From NCBI RefSeq assembly GCF_024734665.1, contig NZ_CP102931.1:3222001-3286000 (forward strand): DNA of 64,000 nt, given 5' to 3'. The DNA comes from Variovorax paradoxus. Lineage in GTDB: Bacteria; Pseudomonadota; Gammaproteobacteria; Burkholderiales; Burkholderiaceae_C. Below the pieces are notes generated by a model. It searched no databases, had not been told where the DNA came from, and was given only the letters and a program-made list of their open reading frames with translations. Shown here one piece after another: positions 17,390 to 26,643 of the stretch; the first letter of the stretch is position 1, and every line of letters starts with the position of its first letter. Both the position numbers and the translations under genes were made by a program.

Positions 17390-18316
17390 TCACGGCGTGG
17401 CCGCGACCGTGTTGGTGTTGTTGTTGGAGAACCCCCAGACATACGACGCGAGCATCCGGATCTGCGCCTCGGTGAGGCGGCCTTCCTGCGCGGGCATCTC
17501 GTTGTGCTTGCCCGCGTTGATCATCTGGACGATGGCGGCCTCGCCGTAGCCGTGGAGCCAGATCCTGTCGCTGAGGTTGGGCGCACCGATGGCCTGGTTG
17601 CCCACGCCCCCGATGCCGTGGCAGGCCGCGCAGACCGTGAACTTCGACTTTCCGAGGCCAGCACGCAACGAATCGTGCGGCTCGCCCGCCAGGCTCAGCA
17701 CGTAGTTGGCAACGTTCTTCACGTCATCCGGTGTGCCGACGGCCGCAGCCATCGGCGGCATCACGCCGACTCGGCCCTTGGTGATGCTCTCGACGATCTT
17801 CTCTGGCGTGCCGCCGTGCAGCCAGTCCTTGTCGGTCAGGTTAGGAAAGCCCTTGCTGCCGCGCGCGTCGGAACCATGGCACTGGGCGCAGTTGTTCATG
17901 AAAAGACGCTCACCGATGGCCTTGGCCTGCGGGTCTCTTGCCACCTCCTCTACCGGCATGGCGGCGTACTTCGCGTAGACGGGTGCCAGCTCTTGCGTGG
18001 CCTTGGCGACTTCCGCTTCGTATTCGCCGCGCGAACTCCAGTCGGACTGGCCGCGAAAGCTCCCCAGGCCCGGAAAGATCGCTAGGTAGCCCAGCCCGAA
18101 AACGATGGTCAGCACGAACAGGCCGATCCACCACATGGGCAACGGGTTGTTGGCTTCGCGCAGATCCTCGTCCCAGACGTGGCCCGTGGTGTTGTCGGCG
18201 CTTGGCGCAACCCGCTTGCGGGCTGTGAACCACAGCAGCAGCACGCAGCCGAGGATGCTCAGCAGCGAAACCGCGGCCACATAGTTCGACCAGAAATGGC
18301 TGATGAAATCGCTCAT
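17390..18316 (-). CDS. ccoP: cbb3 cytochrome oxidase subunit III (di-haem)
   Basis: A protein of 308 residues with two N-terminal membrane helices (about 10-32 and 61-83) and two periplasmic cytochrome c domains with haem motifs CAQCH (143-147) and CAACH (229-233). It passes electrons from the cytochrome bc1/c pool to CcoO and CcoN. It lies 13 bp after ccoQ in the normal cco order. Confidence 0.97.
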   Translation of the reverse strand: MSDFISHFWSNYVAAVSLLSILGCVLLLWFTARKRVAPSADNTTGHVWDEDLREANNPLPMWWIGLFVLTIVFGLGYLAIFPGLGSFRGQSDWSSRGEYEAEVAKATQELAPVYAKYAAMPVEEVARDPQAKAIGERLFMNNCAQCHGSDARGSKGFPNLTDKDWLHGGTPEKIVESITKGRVGVMPPMAAAVGTPDDVKNVANYVLSLAGEPHDSLRAGLGKSKFTVCAACHGIGGVGNQAIGAPNLSDRIWLHGYGEAAIVQMINAGKHNEMPAQEGRLTEAQIRMLASYVWGFSNNNTNTVAATP

Positions 18317-18329
18317 CGTGGTTCTCCCT

Positions 18330-18470
18330 TCAGTCCTGCTCGAACGGCAAGCGGGCCGCTTCCTGGAAGTCGCGCGCGTTGCGACGCGAATACGCCCAGA
18401 TCACGATGCCGATGAAAAGCGTGAAGCACACGACGGTGGCTGCAACGCGCAAGGTGGTGACGTCAATCAT
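18330..18470 (-). CDS. ccoQ: cbb3 oxidase subunit CcoQ
   Basis: A protein of 46 residues, MIDVTTLRVAATVVCF followed by a single membrane helix and the positively charged RRNARDFQEAARLPFEQD, the typical CcoQ form. It has the expected place between ccoO and ccoP. CcoQ stabilises the interaction of CcoP with the core subunits. Confidence 0.9.
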   Translation of the reverse strand: MIDVTTLRVAATVVCFTLFIGIVIWAYSRRNARDFQEAARLPFEQD

Positions 18471-18494
18471 GGTTTCGGTCCTTTGCCGCCGTGC

Positions 18495-19124
18495 TTACTT
18501 GAGAGCCAGGCCCAGCGATTGCAGATAGGCCACCGTGGCCTCCATCTCGGTCTTGCCCGTGACCTCTTCCGTGGCCTTGGCGATTTCCTCGTCGGTGTAG
18601 GGCACGCCGACACGGCGCAGCGCGCGCATGTGGGTTGGCAAGGCTTCGGCGTCGACGAGGGCCTTTTCCAGCCATGAATAGGCCGGCATGTTCGACTCGG
18701 GCACCAGGTCGCGCGGATTGTTCAGGTGGATGCGGTGCCACTCGTCGCTGTACTTGCCGCCCACGCGGTGCAGGTCTGGGCCGGTGCGCTTGCTGCCCCA
18801 CTGGAACGGGTGGTCGTAGACGAACTCGCCCGCCACCGAGTAGTGGCCGTAGCGCAGCGTCTCCGAGCGGAAGGGCCGGATCATCTGCGAGTGGCAGTTG
18901 TAGCAACCCTCGCGCAGGTAGACGTCGCGGCCCGCGAGCTGCAGCGGCGTGAGCGGCTTGACGCCCTGCACCGCCTCGGTGGTCGACTTCTGGAAGAAGA
19001 GCGGCACGATCTCGACGAGGCCGCCGACGGCCACGACCACGAGGATCAGCACGATCATCAGCAGGTTGTTGGTCTCGATCTTCTCGTGGGTAAAGCCGCT
19101 GGACTTGGGAGTGTTCGGGTTCAT
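18495..19124 (-). CDS. ccoO: cbb3 cytochrome oxidase subunit II (mono-haem)
   Basis: A protein of 209 residues with an N-terminal membrane anchor (about 21-42) and one haem c motif CYNCH (74-78) in the conserved [19 protein letters not shown]. It is the electron donor to CcoN. It starts 9 bp after the ccoN stop. Confidence 0.97.
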   Translation of the reverse strand: MNPNTPKSSGFTHEKIETNNLLMIVLILVVVAVGGLVEIVPLFFQKSTTEAVQGVKPLTPLQLAGRDVYLREGCYNCHSQMIRPFRSETLRYGHYSVAGEFVYDHPFQWGSKRTGPDLHRVGGKYSDEWHRIHLNNPRDLVPESNMPAYSWLEKALVDAEALPTHMRALRRVGVPYTDEEIAKATEEVTGKTEMEATVAYLQSLGLALK

Positions 19125-19133
19125 CGTGCGTCC

Positions 19134-20573
19134 TCAGGCGTGGGCCATGACGGGGAGCGGGATCTCGACGCGCACCGAGCGGCCCGAGATGACGGTCATC
19201 CAGACGTTCCAGGCCATCACCAGCATCCCGGAGAGGTAGAGCAGCCCGCCGATCAGGCGCACCACGTAGAACGGGAATGTGGCCTTCACGCTTTCCACGA
19301 AGGTGTAGGTGAGCGTGCCGTCGGGGTTGATGGCGCGCCACATCAGCCCTTGCATCACGCCGGCGATCCACATCGCGGCGATGTACAGGACGATGCCGAT
19401 GGTGGCGATCCAGAAGTGCGCCTCGATGGCCTTCACGCTGTACATGGTGGTGCGGCCGTACATGCGCGGGATCAGGTAGTAAAGCGAGCCCATGGTGATG
19501 AACCCCACCCAGCCGAGCGCGCCGGAGTGCACGTGGCCGATGGTCCAGTCGGTGTAGTGGCTCAGGGCGTTGACGGTCTTGATGGACATCATCGGGCCCT
19601 CGAAGGTCGACATGCCGTAGAACGACAGTGCGACGATCAGGAAGCGCAGGATCGGGTCGGTGCGCAGCTTGTGCCAGGCGCCCGAGAGCGTCATCACGCC
19701 GTTGATCATGCCGCCCCAGCTGGGCGCCAGCAGGATCAGCGAGAACACCATGCCCAGCGATTGCGTCCAGTCCGGCAGCGCCGTGTAGTGCAGGTGGTGC
19801 GGGCCCGCCCACATGTAGGTGAAGATCAGCGCCCAGAAGTGGACGATGGACAGCCGGTACGAATACACCGGCCGGCCGGCCTGCTTGGGGATGTAGTAAT
19901 ACATCATCCCGAGGAAGCCCGCGGTGAGGAAGAAGCCCACGGCGTTGTGGCCGTACCACCACTGCACCATCGCGTCCTGCACGCCGGCATAGGCCGAGTA
20001 GCTCTTCATCCAGCCCGCCGGAACCTCTGCGCTGTTGACGATGTGCAGCAGCGCCACCGCGATGATGAAGGCTCCGAAGAACCAGTTCGCCACGTAGATG
20101 TGGCGCACGCGGCGCATGCCGATGGTGCCGAAGAACACGATGGCGTAGGCCACCCAGACCACCGCGATCAGCAGGTCAATGGGCCATTCCAGCTCGGCGT
20201 ATTCCTTGCCGCTGGTGTAGCCCATCGGCAGGCTGATGGCGGCCGCGACGATCACGGCCTGCCAGCCCCAGAACACGAAGGATGCGAGCTTCGGCGCAAA
20301 GAGGCCCACTTGGCAGGTGCGCTGCACCACGTGGAAGCTCGTGGCCATCAGCGCGCAGCCGCCGAACGCGAAGATGACCGCGTTGGTGTGCAGCGGCCGC
20401 AGCCGTCCGTAGCTGAGCCATGGAATGCCGAGGTTGAGCTCGGGCCACGTCAGCTGGGAGGCGATGATCACGCCGACCAGCATGCCGACCACGCCCCAGA
20501 CCACGGACATGAGCGCGAACTGCCGCACGACGGTGTCGTCGTATACCGCGGCGGGTGGGTTCGGTTGTTGCAT
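19134..20573 (-). CDS. ccoN: cbb3 cytochrome c oxidase catalytic subunit I
   Basis: The proton-pumping core of 479 residues with about 12 membrane helices. It reduces O2 at the haem b3-CuB centre with very high affinity. The conserved [12 protein letters not shown], the [13 protein letters not shown] block, the paired histidines in [14 protein letters not shown] and the [17 protein letters not shown] stretch are seen. The ATG at 20573 is the family start; the longer frame to 20816 overlaps ccoS and is rejected. A perfect FNR box stands 56 bp upstream at 20629-20642. Confidence 0.97.
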   Translation of the reverse strand: MQQPNPPAAVYDDTVVRQFALMSVVWGVVGMLVGVIIASQLTWPELNLGIPWLSYGRLRPLHTNAVIFAFGGCALMATSFHVVQRTCQVGLFAPKLASFVFWGWQAVIVAAAISLPMGYTSGKEYAELEWPIDLLIAVVWVAYAIVFFGTIGMRRVRHIYVANWFFGAFIIAVALLHIVNSAEVPAGWMKSYSAYAGVQDAMVQWWYGHNAVGFFLTAGFLGMMYYYIPKQAGRPVYSYRLSIVHFWALIFTYMWAGPHHLHYTALPDWTQSLGMVFSLILLAPSWGGMINGVMTLSGAWHKLRTDPILRFLIVALSFYGMSTFEGPMMSIKTVNALSHYTDWTIGHVHSGALGWVGFITMGSLYYLIPRMYGRTTMYSVKAIEAHFWIATIGIVLYIAAMWIAGVMQGLMWRAINPDGTLTYTFVESVKATFPFYVVRLIGGLLYLSGMLVMAWNVWMTVISGRSVRVEIPLPVMAHA

Positions 20574-20628
20574 CGTCGTGCCCTTGAATGAGTTGTGGGC
20601 AGTTTCCGTGGCCCCCTGCCTCGCGGGA

Positions 20629-20642
20629 TTGATGCAAATCAA
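20629..20642 (-). promoter_or_regulatory. perfect FNR box upstream of ccoN
   Basis: TTGAT-GCAA-ATCAA matches the FNR/ANR consensus fully. It overlaps the stop codon of ccoS (20639-20641), so ccoN can be started from an internal promoter of the cco operon. The -10 is not clear at the expected place near 20600. Confidence 0.75.
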
Positions 20643-20776
20643 TCGCCGTGCAGGATGCGGTCGCCTTCGGTCTCGACGTCGTCGAACTGGCCGCGCTCGA
20701 TCGCCCACCAGAGCCCGCCGAGGATCGCGAGAACCAGCACCACGGACAGCGGGATGAGCAGGAAGAGGATGTCCAT
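20639..20776 (-). CDS. ccoS: cbb3 oxidase maturation protein CcoS
   Basis: A protein of 45 residues with one membrane helix ([20 protein letters not shown]) and the family motif [19 protein letters not shown]. CcoS is needed to insert haem b and copper into CcoN. The ATG shares one base with the ccoI stop (TGATG), so it is coupled to ccoI. Confidence 0.93.
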   Translation of the reverse strand: MDILFLLIPLSVVLVLAILGGLWWAIERGQFDDVETEGDRILHGD

Positions 20777-23094
20777 CAGCGGCTTGCCTTGCCGGCGGCC
20801 GCGAGCCGTGCAGCATTGAGGACCACCACGAGGGAGCTCGCGGCCATGCCCAGGCCCGCGAGCCACGCCGGCAACCAGCCTGCTACCGCGAGCGGCACGC
20901 ACAGCGCGTTGTAGCCCGCGGCCCACCAGAGGTTCTGGCGCACCACCTGCAGCGTCTTGCGGGCTTGCGCGATGGCATCTGGAATGGTGGCGAGCCTGTC
21001 GCCCAACACGACGAAATCGGCGTGCGCGCGCGACAGCGGCACGCTGCGGCCGAAGGCGAACGAGGCGTTCGCACGCGCCAGCGAGGGGCCGTCGTTGAGG
21101 CCGTCGCCCACCATCGCAATCTGCCGTCCCTCGGCCTGCAGCCGCCAGAGCACGTCGAGCTTGTCCTCCGGCGTGCAGCCACCCTGCGCGAAGTCGATGC
21201 CGCAGCGCGCGGCGATCTCCTTCGCGGCGCTGTCGCGATCACCCGAGAGCAGCCGCACCGTCAGGCCCTGCGCGCGCAGCGCAGCCACCGCAACGGCGGC
21301 ATCGGCGCGAAGCTCTTCGGCCAGCACGAAGCTGGCGACCCATCCCTGCTCGTCGGCCAGGTGGACCTGCGCAGCGTCAACCTCCAGCGCATTCACGCTG
21401 CAGAAGGCCGACGAGCCAAGACGCGCACGCTGGCCTGTTCCGGCGCGCGCACACGTCCGGCGCAGCAGGCCTTCGAGCCCGAGCCCTGCGGCTTCGGTGG
21501 CCTGTTCCACGGTCCAGCCCGGTGGCGAGCGGAACTGGGCATTCCATGCATTCACCAGCGCCTGCGCAACGGGATGCAGCGACTGCGCAGCGAGCGCCGC
21601 CGCCATTTCAAGTGCGTCGCCGGGCCGCAGGCCCTGCCGGCAATAGATGCGCTCCAGCCGCGGGATGTCGCCAGTCAACGTGCCGGTCTTGTCGAACACG
21701 ACCGTATCGACCGACGCCAGCGCCTCCAGCGCTTGCAGGTTGGAAGTCAGTACGCCGCCGCGCGCCAGGGCACCGGCGCTCGCGAGCATGGCAGCCGGTG
21801 TCGCGAGCGAGAGCGCACAGGGGCAGGTCACGATGAGCACCGCGACCGCCACCATCAGCGCCTTGCCCGGGTCCGTGTGCCACCAGAACACTGCCGCCAC
21901 CGTCGCCGATGCGAGCACCGCGACGAGAAAAGGCCGCGCCACCCGGTCCGCCAGCAGCGCCAGGCGCGGCTTGCGCGAGGCGGCGCTTTCCATCAGCCGC
22001 ACGATCTGGGCGAAGCGCGTGTCCTCGCCCACCGATTCGATCCGCACACTGACCACCGCCGATAGGTTGTGGCTGCCGGCCAGCACACGATCGCCGCGGG
22101 GGCGCGGCACGGGCCGGGATTCGCCGGTCAGCAGGGCCTCGTCGGCGCTGGTGTCGCCTTCGATCACCACGCCGTCGGCCGGAAACGCCTCGCCGGGGCG
22201 CACGCGCACCACGTCTGCGGCTGCGAGCCTGCGCACGGCCACGCGGGTCCAGCTGCCGTCGGGCGCGAGTCGATCGATGCTGTCGGGCAGGCGGTTCATC
22301 AAGGCCTCGAGCGAGCCGGCGGTACGGTCTCGCAGGCGTGCCTCGAGCCAGCGGCCGGTCAGCAGGAAGAAGACGAACATCGTCAGCGAGTCGAAGTAGA
22401 CCTCGTGGCCCAGCGGCCCGCTGGCGTCGAAGGTGGCGGCGCTGCTGACCGCGAAGGCCGCGAGCACGCCGAACGCCACCGGAAGATCCATGCCGATGCG
22501 GCCCGCGCGCAGGTCGCGCCAGGCGCTGCGGAAGAAGGGACCGCAGGAGAACAGCACGACGGGCAGCGTGAGCACCCAGGAGGCCCAGCGCAGCAACTGC
22601 GCCGCGTCGTCCGTCATGTCGCCCGGCCTGGCGATGTAAGCCGGGTAGGCATACATCATCACTTGCATCATGCAGAAGCCCGAGACCAGCCAGCGCCACA
22701 GCGCCATGCGCAGTTCGCGCGCACGCCCCGCGCTTGCCAACTGGCTGCCGGCGGGAACCAGCGGGTATCCGGCAGCAGCCGAAGCCTCGAACCAGCGTGA
22801 AGGCCGGGTGACCGCGGCCGACCACACCACGCGCGCCCGCCGGCTGGCCCCATTGACCTGTGCCTCGCGCACCCCGGGCACCTTCAGCAGCGCGGCCTCG
22901 ACGGTAAAAGCGCAAGCGGTGCAGTGCATGCCCTCGACCGCGACCTGCGATGCCCACTGGCCGGTGGCTGCATCGCCCTCCACCAGCTGGCCGAACGCCG
23001 GCCATTCGGCCGGGTCGTCGAGCACCTGCCAGGTGTCGGCGGTGGCCGCAGCGGCCGGCGGATGCGTAGAGAACGGGGCGAGCGCAGCTTGCAT
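20776..23094 (-). CDS. ccoI: copper-translocating P-type ATPase for cbb3 assembly (FixI/CopA2 type)
   Basis: A pump of 772 residues exporting Cu(I) for CcoN maturation. The N-terminal metal domain has GMHCTAC; then come eight membrane helices with CPC in [14 protein letters not shown], the phosphatase loop LTGES, phosphorylation motif [12 protein letters not shown] in place of the common SEHP, and [11 protein letters not shown] region rich in Pro/Ala leads the metal domain, as in CcoI/FixI. No Shine-Dalgarno is seen at 23094, and the FNR box at 23130-23143 would set a start almost on the ATG. It is the first gene of the leftward cco operon. Confidence 0.94.
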   Translation of the reverse strand: MQAALAPFSTHPPAAAATADTWQVLDDPAEWPAFGQLVEGDAATGQWASQVAVEGMHCTACAFTVEAALLKVPGVREAQVNGASRRARVVWSAAVTRPSRWFEASAAAGYPLVPAGSQLASAGRARELRMALWRWLVSGFCMMQVMMYAYPAYIARPGDMTDDAAQLLRWASWVLTLPVVLFSCGPFFRSAWRDLRAGRIGMDLPVAFGVLAAFAVSSAATFDASGPLGHEVYFDSLTMFVFFLLTGRWLEARLRDRTAGSLEALMNRLPDSIDRLAPDGSWTRVAVRRLAAADVVRVRPGEAFPADGVVIEGDTSADEALLTGESRPVPRPRGDRVLAGSHNLSAVVSVRIESVGEDTRFAQIVRLMESAASRKPRLALLADRVARPFLVAVLASATVAAVFWWHTDPGKALMVAVAVLIVTCPCALSLATPAAMLASAGALARGGVLTSNLQALEALASVDTVVFDKTGTLTGDIPRLERIYCRQGLRPGDALEMAAALAAQSLHPVAQALVNAWNAQFRSPPGWTVEQATEAAGLGLEGLLRRTCARAGTGQRARLGSSAFCSVNALEVDAAQVHLADEQGWVASFVLAEELRADAAVAVAALRAQGLTVRLLSGDRDSAAKEIAARCGIDFAQGGCTPEDKLDVLWRLQAEGRQIAMVGDGLNDGPSLARANASFAFGRSVPLSRAHADFVVLGDRLATIPDAIAQARKTLQVVRQNLWWAAGYNALCVPLAVAGWLPAWLAGLGMAASSLVVVLNAARLAAAGKASR

Positions 23095-23129
23095 CGGAGC
23101 GAGGCTAAGGGCGGGCCTCGCGGTGCCCT

Positions 23130-23143
23130 TTGATCTGCATCAA
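23130..23143. promoter_or_regulatory. perfect FNR box shared by ccoI and uspA
   Basis: TTGAT-CTGC-ATCAA is a full consensus match in the divergent region 23095-23199. To the right, TAAGCT (23165-23170) sets a uspA start near 23177; to the left, TAGCCT (23107-23102) sets a ccoI start near 23095. Both give the class II distance of about 41 bp, so one dimer may serve both genes. Confidence 0.75.
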
Positions 23144-23199
23144 CGTCCGAAGCCGTGGCCTGCCTAAGCTCGCGGCACACCTATCCCTGGAGACCTCAC

Positions 23200-23643
23200 A
23201 TGTTCAAGCGCATCCTCGTCGCCACCGACGGCTCCACACTTTCGAAGAAGGCTGTCGCGAGCGCGATCGCTCTCGCCGCACAGAACGATGCCGACCTGGT
23301 GGCGCTCAACGTGGTTCCGCGCTACCCCCGAAGCTACTTCGAGGGCTCCATGACCTTTTCGCCAGAGGACATCGGCCGCGTCGAGAAGCAATGGGCCGAG
23401 AAGGCACAGGCAATGCTCGACACCGTGAGCGCACGCGCCAAGGAAAGCGGCGTGCGTGTCAAGACGGCGACGGCCAACTCTGACTTGGTGGCGGAGTCGA
23501 TCATCGCCGCGGCGAAAAAGCACAAGAGCGACCTGATCGTGATGGCCTCGCACGGCCGCAAGGGCATCAAGCGGCTGCTGCTTGGCAGCGAGACGCAGCA
23601 CGTGCTGGCGCATTCGGCGCTGCCTGTGCTGGTGCTTCGCTAG
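23200..23643 (+). CDS. uspA: single-domain universal stress protein UspA
   Basis: A protein of 147 residues with the Usp fold: RILVATDGSTLSKKAV at the N-terminus and the ATP-binding loop VMASHGRKGIKRLLLGS (G-x2-G-x9-G with S) near the end. CTGGAGACC stands before the ATG. It is divergent from ccoI and shares its FNR box, which suggests induction at low oxygen. Confidence 0.94.
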   Translation: MFKRILVATDGSTLSKKAVASAIALAAQNDADLVALNVVPRYPRSYFEGSMTFSPEDIGRVEKQWAEKAQAMLDTVSARAKESGVRVKTATANSDLVAESIIAAAKKHKSDLIVMASHGRKGIKRLLLGSETQHVLAHSALPVLVLR

Positions 23644-23679
23644 CCGGGCCCATTGCGATATCTCGCAAACACAATTCCC

Positions 23680-25740
23680 CTAGTCCTCTTCATGCACCCG
23701 GTACTGGTCCGTCAGCGTCTGCTGGACAGCCGGTGGCACCGCTTCGTAGTGTGACAACGCAATGGTGTAGCGCCCCTGGCCGCTGGTCATTGCATTGAGT
23801 CGCGACTGGTAGTTGGCCAGTTCGGCCATGGGCACCTGCCCGCCGACGGTCACAACACCGCCCCCCAGGGCCGACGTTCCGGTGACTAGGCCGCGCCGCG
23901 ACGACAGGTCGCTGGTGACATCGCCGACGGAATGCTCCGGCACGTCGATCTCGATCTGGACGATCGGCTCGAGCACGACCGGCCGGGCCTCGCGGATGGC
24001 GGCCATGAAGGCCTTGCGGCCGGCTGTCGCGAAGGCGATGTCCTTGCTGTCGACGCTGTGGTGCTTGCCATCGTGCACAACAACGCGCACATCGACCACG
24101 GGGTAGCCGGCGATCGCGCCGCACACCAGCACCTCGCGCACGCCCTTCTCGACCGCGGGGATGAACTGGCCCGGAATCGCGCCACCCCTGACCTCATCGG
24201 CGAACTGGAAGCCCGCGCCGCGCGCCAGCGGCTCGATGCGCAGGAAGACTTCGCCGAACTGGCCAGCGCCGCCGGTCTGTTTCTTGTGCCGGTGGTGGCC
24301 CTCGGCCGGCACGGTCACGCTCTCGCGGTAGGCAATGCGGGGCGGGCGCGTCTGGACCTCGAAGCGGTACACCTCGCGCAGGCGTTCGAGCACGATGCGC
24401 AGGTGCAGTTCGCCGAGCCCGTAGAGGACCGTCTCGTTGGTCGCGGCCACATGCTCGATGCGCAGGCACGGATCCTCGGCCGTGAGCTTGCCGAGGATCT
24501 CCCAGGCGCGCTGCTCGTCGCCATGGCGCTTGGGCTCCACGGCCAGGCCGTACACCGGCACCGGGAACGCCAGAGGCGCGAGATGCACGTGGCTGTCTTC
24601 GGCCACATCGTGCAGCACGGCGTCGAAATGGATCTCCTCGACCTTGGCCACCGCCACGATGTCGCCGGGCACTGCGTGCGACACCTCGACATGGTCCTTG
24701 CCCTGGAGCATGAACAGGTGCCCCACCTTGAAGGGCTTGCGGCCGTCGCCAATGTAGAGCTGGCTGTCGCGCGTGAGCGTGCCCTGGTGTACGCGGAAGA
24801 TGCCCATCTTGCCGACATAGGGGTCGATCGTGACCTTGAACACGTGCGCCAGCACGTGCAGCGACGGGTCGGGCCTGGCCTCCATGGGCTTGGCCTGCCC
24901 GCCCTCGCCAACGATGAAGTCCGGCGGGTTGGCCTCGGTCGGGTCTGGCAGGAGCTTGACGATCACGTCCAGCAGCTCGGCCACGCCGGCGCCGCTGCGC
25001 GACGAGACGAAGCACACCGGGATCAGGTGGCCTTCGCGCAGCGCCTGCTCCAGCGGCGCATGCAGCTCGGCCGGATCCACGTCGCCTTCCTCGAGGTAGC
25101 GGTCGACGAAGGCCGCGTCGACCTCGACCACCTGCTCCACCAGCGCGCGGTGCGCCGCTTCTACAGGGCCGAAGTCGGACCGCCCGAAGCGGTTGAAGAA
25201 GCAGTCCACCACCTGCCTGCCGACCCCGTCGGGCACGTTCAGCGGCAGGCATTCGCGGCCGAAGGTGGCCTGGATGTCGGCCAGCAGGCCCGCCAGCGAG
25301 ACGCCCTGCGAGTCGATCTTGGTGACGATGATCATGCGGGCAAGGTGGCGCGAGGCCGCGTACTCCATCATGCGCACCGCCATCGGCTCGATGCCTGTGG
25401 CGGCATTGATGACCACCGCCGCCGTTTCGACCGCCTCCAGCGCCGGCAGGCTCTGGCCGAGGAAGTCGGGGCCGCCGGGCGTGTCGATGAAGTGGATGCG
25501 CGTGCCGGCATGCGTGAGGTGCATCACCGATGCGTTGAGCGAGTGCTGCATGCGGCGCTCGAGCGGGTCGTGGTCGCTGACGGTGCTGCCGCGTTCGATG
25601 CTGCCGCAGGCACCGATGGCGCCTGCCTTGTACAACAAGGCCTCGGCAAGAGAGGTCTTGCCGGCGGCCGCGGCGCCGACGAGCGCCAGCGTTCGCACTG
25701 CTTCCACTTCGGCCGCGAGGCCGTTCGATCGGCTTGGCAT
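23680..25740 (-). CDS. elongation-factor-G-like GTPase (EF-G2 type)
   Basis: A translational-GTPase protein of 686 residues with all EF-G domains. Motif G1 is GAAAAGKTS (about 22-30), G4 is TKID, and domain IV includes QTGGAGQFGEV and DSKDIAFATAGRKAF. The G3 motif reads DTPGGPDF, with Gly90 where normal EF-G has the catalytic His of DTPGHVDF. Related EF-G2 proteins lack that His too and are often not needed for normal translation. AAGGAG stands about 8 bases before the ATG. It is convergent with uspA; a ribosome-linked stress role is likely but unproved. Confidence 0.88.
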   Translation of the reverse strand: MPSRSNGLAAEVEAVRTLALVGAAAAGKTSLAEALLYKAGAIGACGSIERGSTVSDHDPLERRMQHSLNASVMHLTHAGTRIHFIDTPGGPDFLGQSLPALEAVETAAVVINAATGIEPMAVRMMEYAASRHLARMIIVTKIDSQGVSLAGLLADIQATFGRECLPLNVPDGVGRQVVDCFFNRFGRSDFGPVEAAHRALVEQVVEVDAAFVDRYLEEGDVDPAELHAPLEQALREGHLIPVCFVSSRSGAGVAELLDVIVKLLPDPTEANPPDFIVGEGGQAKPMEARPDPSLHVLAHVFKVTIDPYVGKMGIFRVHQGTLTRDSQLYIGDGRKPFKVGHLFMLQGKDHVEVSHAVPGDIVAVAKVEEIHFDAVLHDVAEDSHVHLAPLAFPVPVYGLAVEPKRHGDEQRAWEILGKLTAEDPCLRIEHVAATNETVLYGLGELHLRIVLERLREVYRFEVQTRPPRIAYRESVTVPAEGHHRHKKQTGGAGQFGEVFLRIEPLARGAGFQFADEVRGGAIPGQFIPAVEKGVREVLVCGAIAGYPVVDVRVVVHDGKHHSVDSKDIAFATAGRKAFMAAIREARPVVLEPIVQIEIDVPEHSVGDVTSDLSSRRGLVTGTSALGGGVVTVGGQVPMAELANYQSRLNAMTSGQGRYTIALSHYEAVPPAVQQTLTDQYRVHEED

Positions 25741-25877
25741 GGCATGGACTCCTTGGCGTCCGCAAGGCTGGCCCGGCGGCCCGCAGGGGCTCGGGCGGTG
25801 CGCAAAGACGCCGGGTCAGCGTACGGGATTGACCGTGCCAACGCAAGCTGGGTGCGCGCGGCGCGCTTGTCGCAAGC

Positions 25878-26501
25878 TCACTTCGTCTTCTTTCCTTCGG
25901 GCGCATAGCCTCCGAGAAAGGTCTGCAGAGCCCGTCGCGTTGCTTCCCGCAAATCCTTTCGGGATAACGGTCCTTCGATACCGAGAAGAGCCGGCATGAC
26001 GGTCTCCGAATCCAGCAATGCCGTCAAGTGGCGCGCCGCTACCTGCGGATCGGCCTTGCGCAGCCGGCCCTTTTGCATCTGCAGTTCCAGAAACCCCGCC
26101 ACCTCCGTCAGCCCCTTCTTGGGCCCTCCTTCGTAGAACAACCGCCCGATGTCGCTGCGGCCTGACTCCGCGATCACGGCCCTGCGCGCCTGGATGGCCT
26201 CTTGCGAACACACCACCGCCAGGATTTTTTCGCCGAAGCGTTGCAGCACTTGTTCGAGGTCGTCGTCACTCTCCTGCCCGAGCGCCTCAAAAATTGGCGC
26301 GAAATGGACCTTGGCCGTGCCGTGCGTCACGGCAACGAACAACTCCTCCTTGGAGCTGAAGTAGCCATACAGCGTGGCCCTCGAGCCGCCCACACGCGCA
26401 GCGATCTCCACCATGGAGGCCCCTTCGAATCCCAGCTCCCGGAAGACCTCCGCGGCCACCTGAACGATGGCGTCGCGCTTGGCCTCTGTTTTGACTCGCA
26501 T
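25878..26501 (-). CDS. TetR-family repressor of the RND efflux operon
   Basis: A protein of 207 residues. The helix-turn-helix lies at about 10-55 (EIAARVGGSRATLYGYFSSKEELF); the rest is an AefR/AcrR-like ligand-binding domain. It is divergent from the efflux genes at 26644 and the intergenic region holds paired operator-like repeats. It should repress the efflux operon and itself, with release by a hydrophobic or drug ligand that is unknown. Confidence 0.93.
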   Translation of the reverse strand: MRVKTEAKRDAIVQVAAEVFRELGFEGASMVEIAARVGGSRATLYGYFSSKEELFVAVTHGTAKVHFAPIFEALGQESDDDLEQVLQRFGEKILAVVCSQEAIQARRAVIAESGRSDIGRLFYEGGPKKGLTEVAGFLELQMQKGRLRKADPQVAARHLTALLDSETVMPALLGIEGPLSRKDLREATRRALQTFLGGYAPEGKKTK

Positions 26502-26520
26502 CTAAATGTCTCCTCATTTC

Positions 26521-26590
26521 TAGACAATAGTGTTCATTATTAATTGACAACCTCTGGAAGTCAAAATACATTACTGGACACTACTGTCTG
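26521..26590 (+). promoter_or_regulatory. efflux operon promoter with TetR operators
   Basis: TTGACA (26544-26549) and TACATT (26567-26572) are spaced by 17 bp, a strong sigma70 promoter reading toward the efflux genes. TAGACAATAGTGTTCA (26521-26536) and TGGACACTACTGTCTG (26575-26590) are near-perfect inverted copies; the second overlaps the expected start. Each copy also holds a short inner palindrome around ACA-x-TA-x-TGT. They are the likely binding sites of the TetR protein. Confidence 0.7.
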
Positions 26591-26643
26591 TTTAACAGCA
26601 GGCCGGCCCCATCACCAATCCGTCGCTCTTCAGGAGATTCGCC

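Noticed and set aside
20574..20816. N-terminal extension of ccoN into ccoS
   Set aside because: It overlaps the ccoS gene and the FNR box, and the family start MQQPNPP at 20573 is clear.
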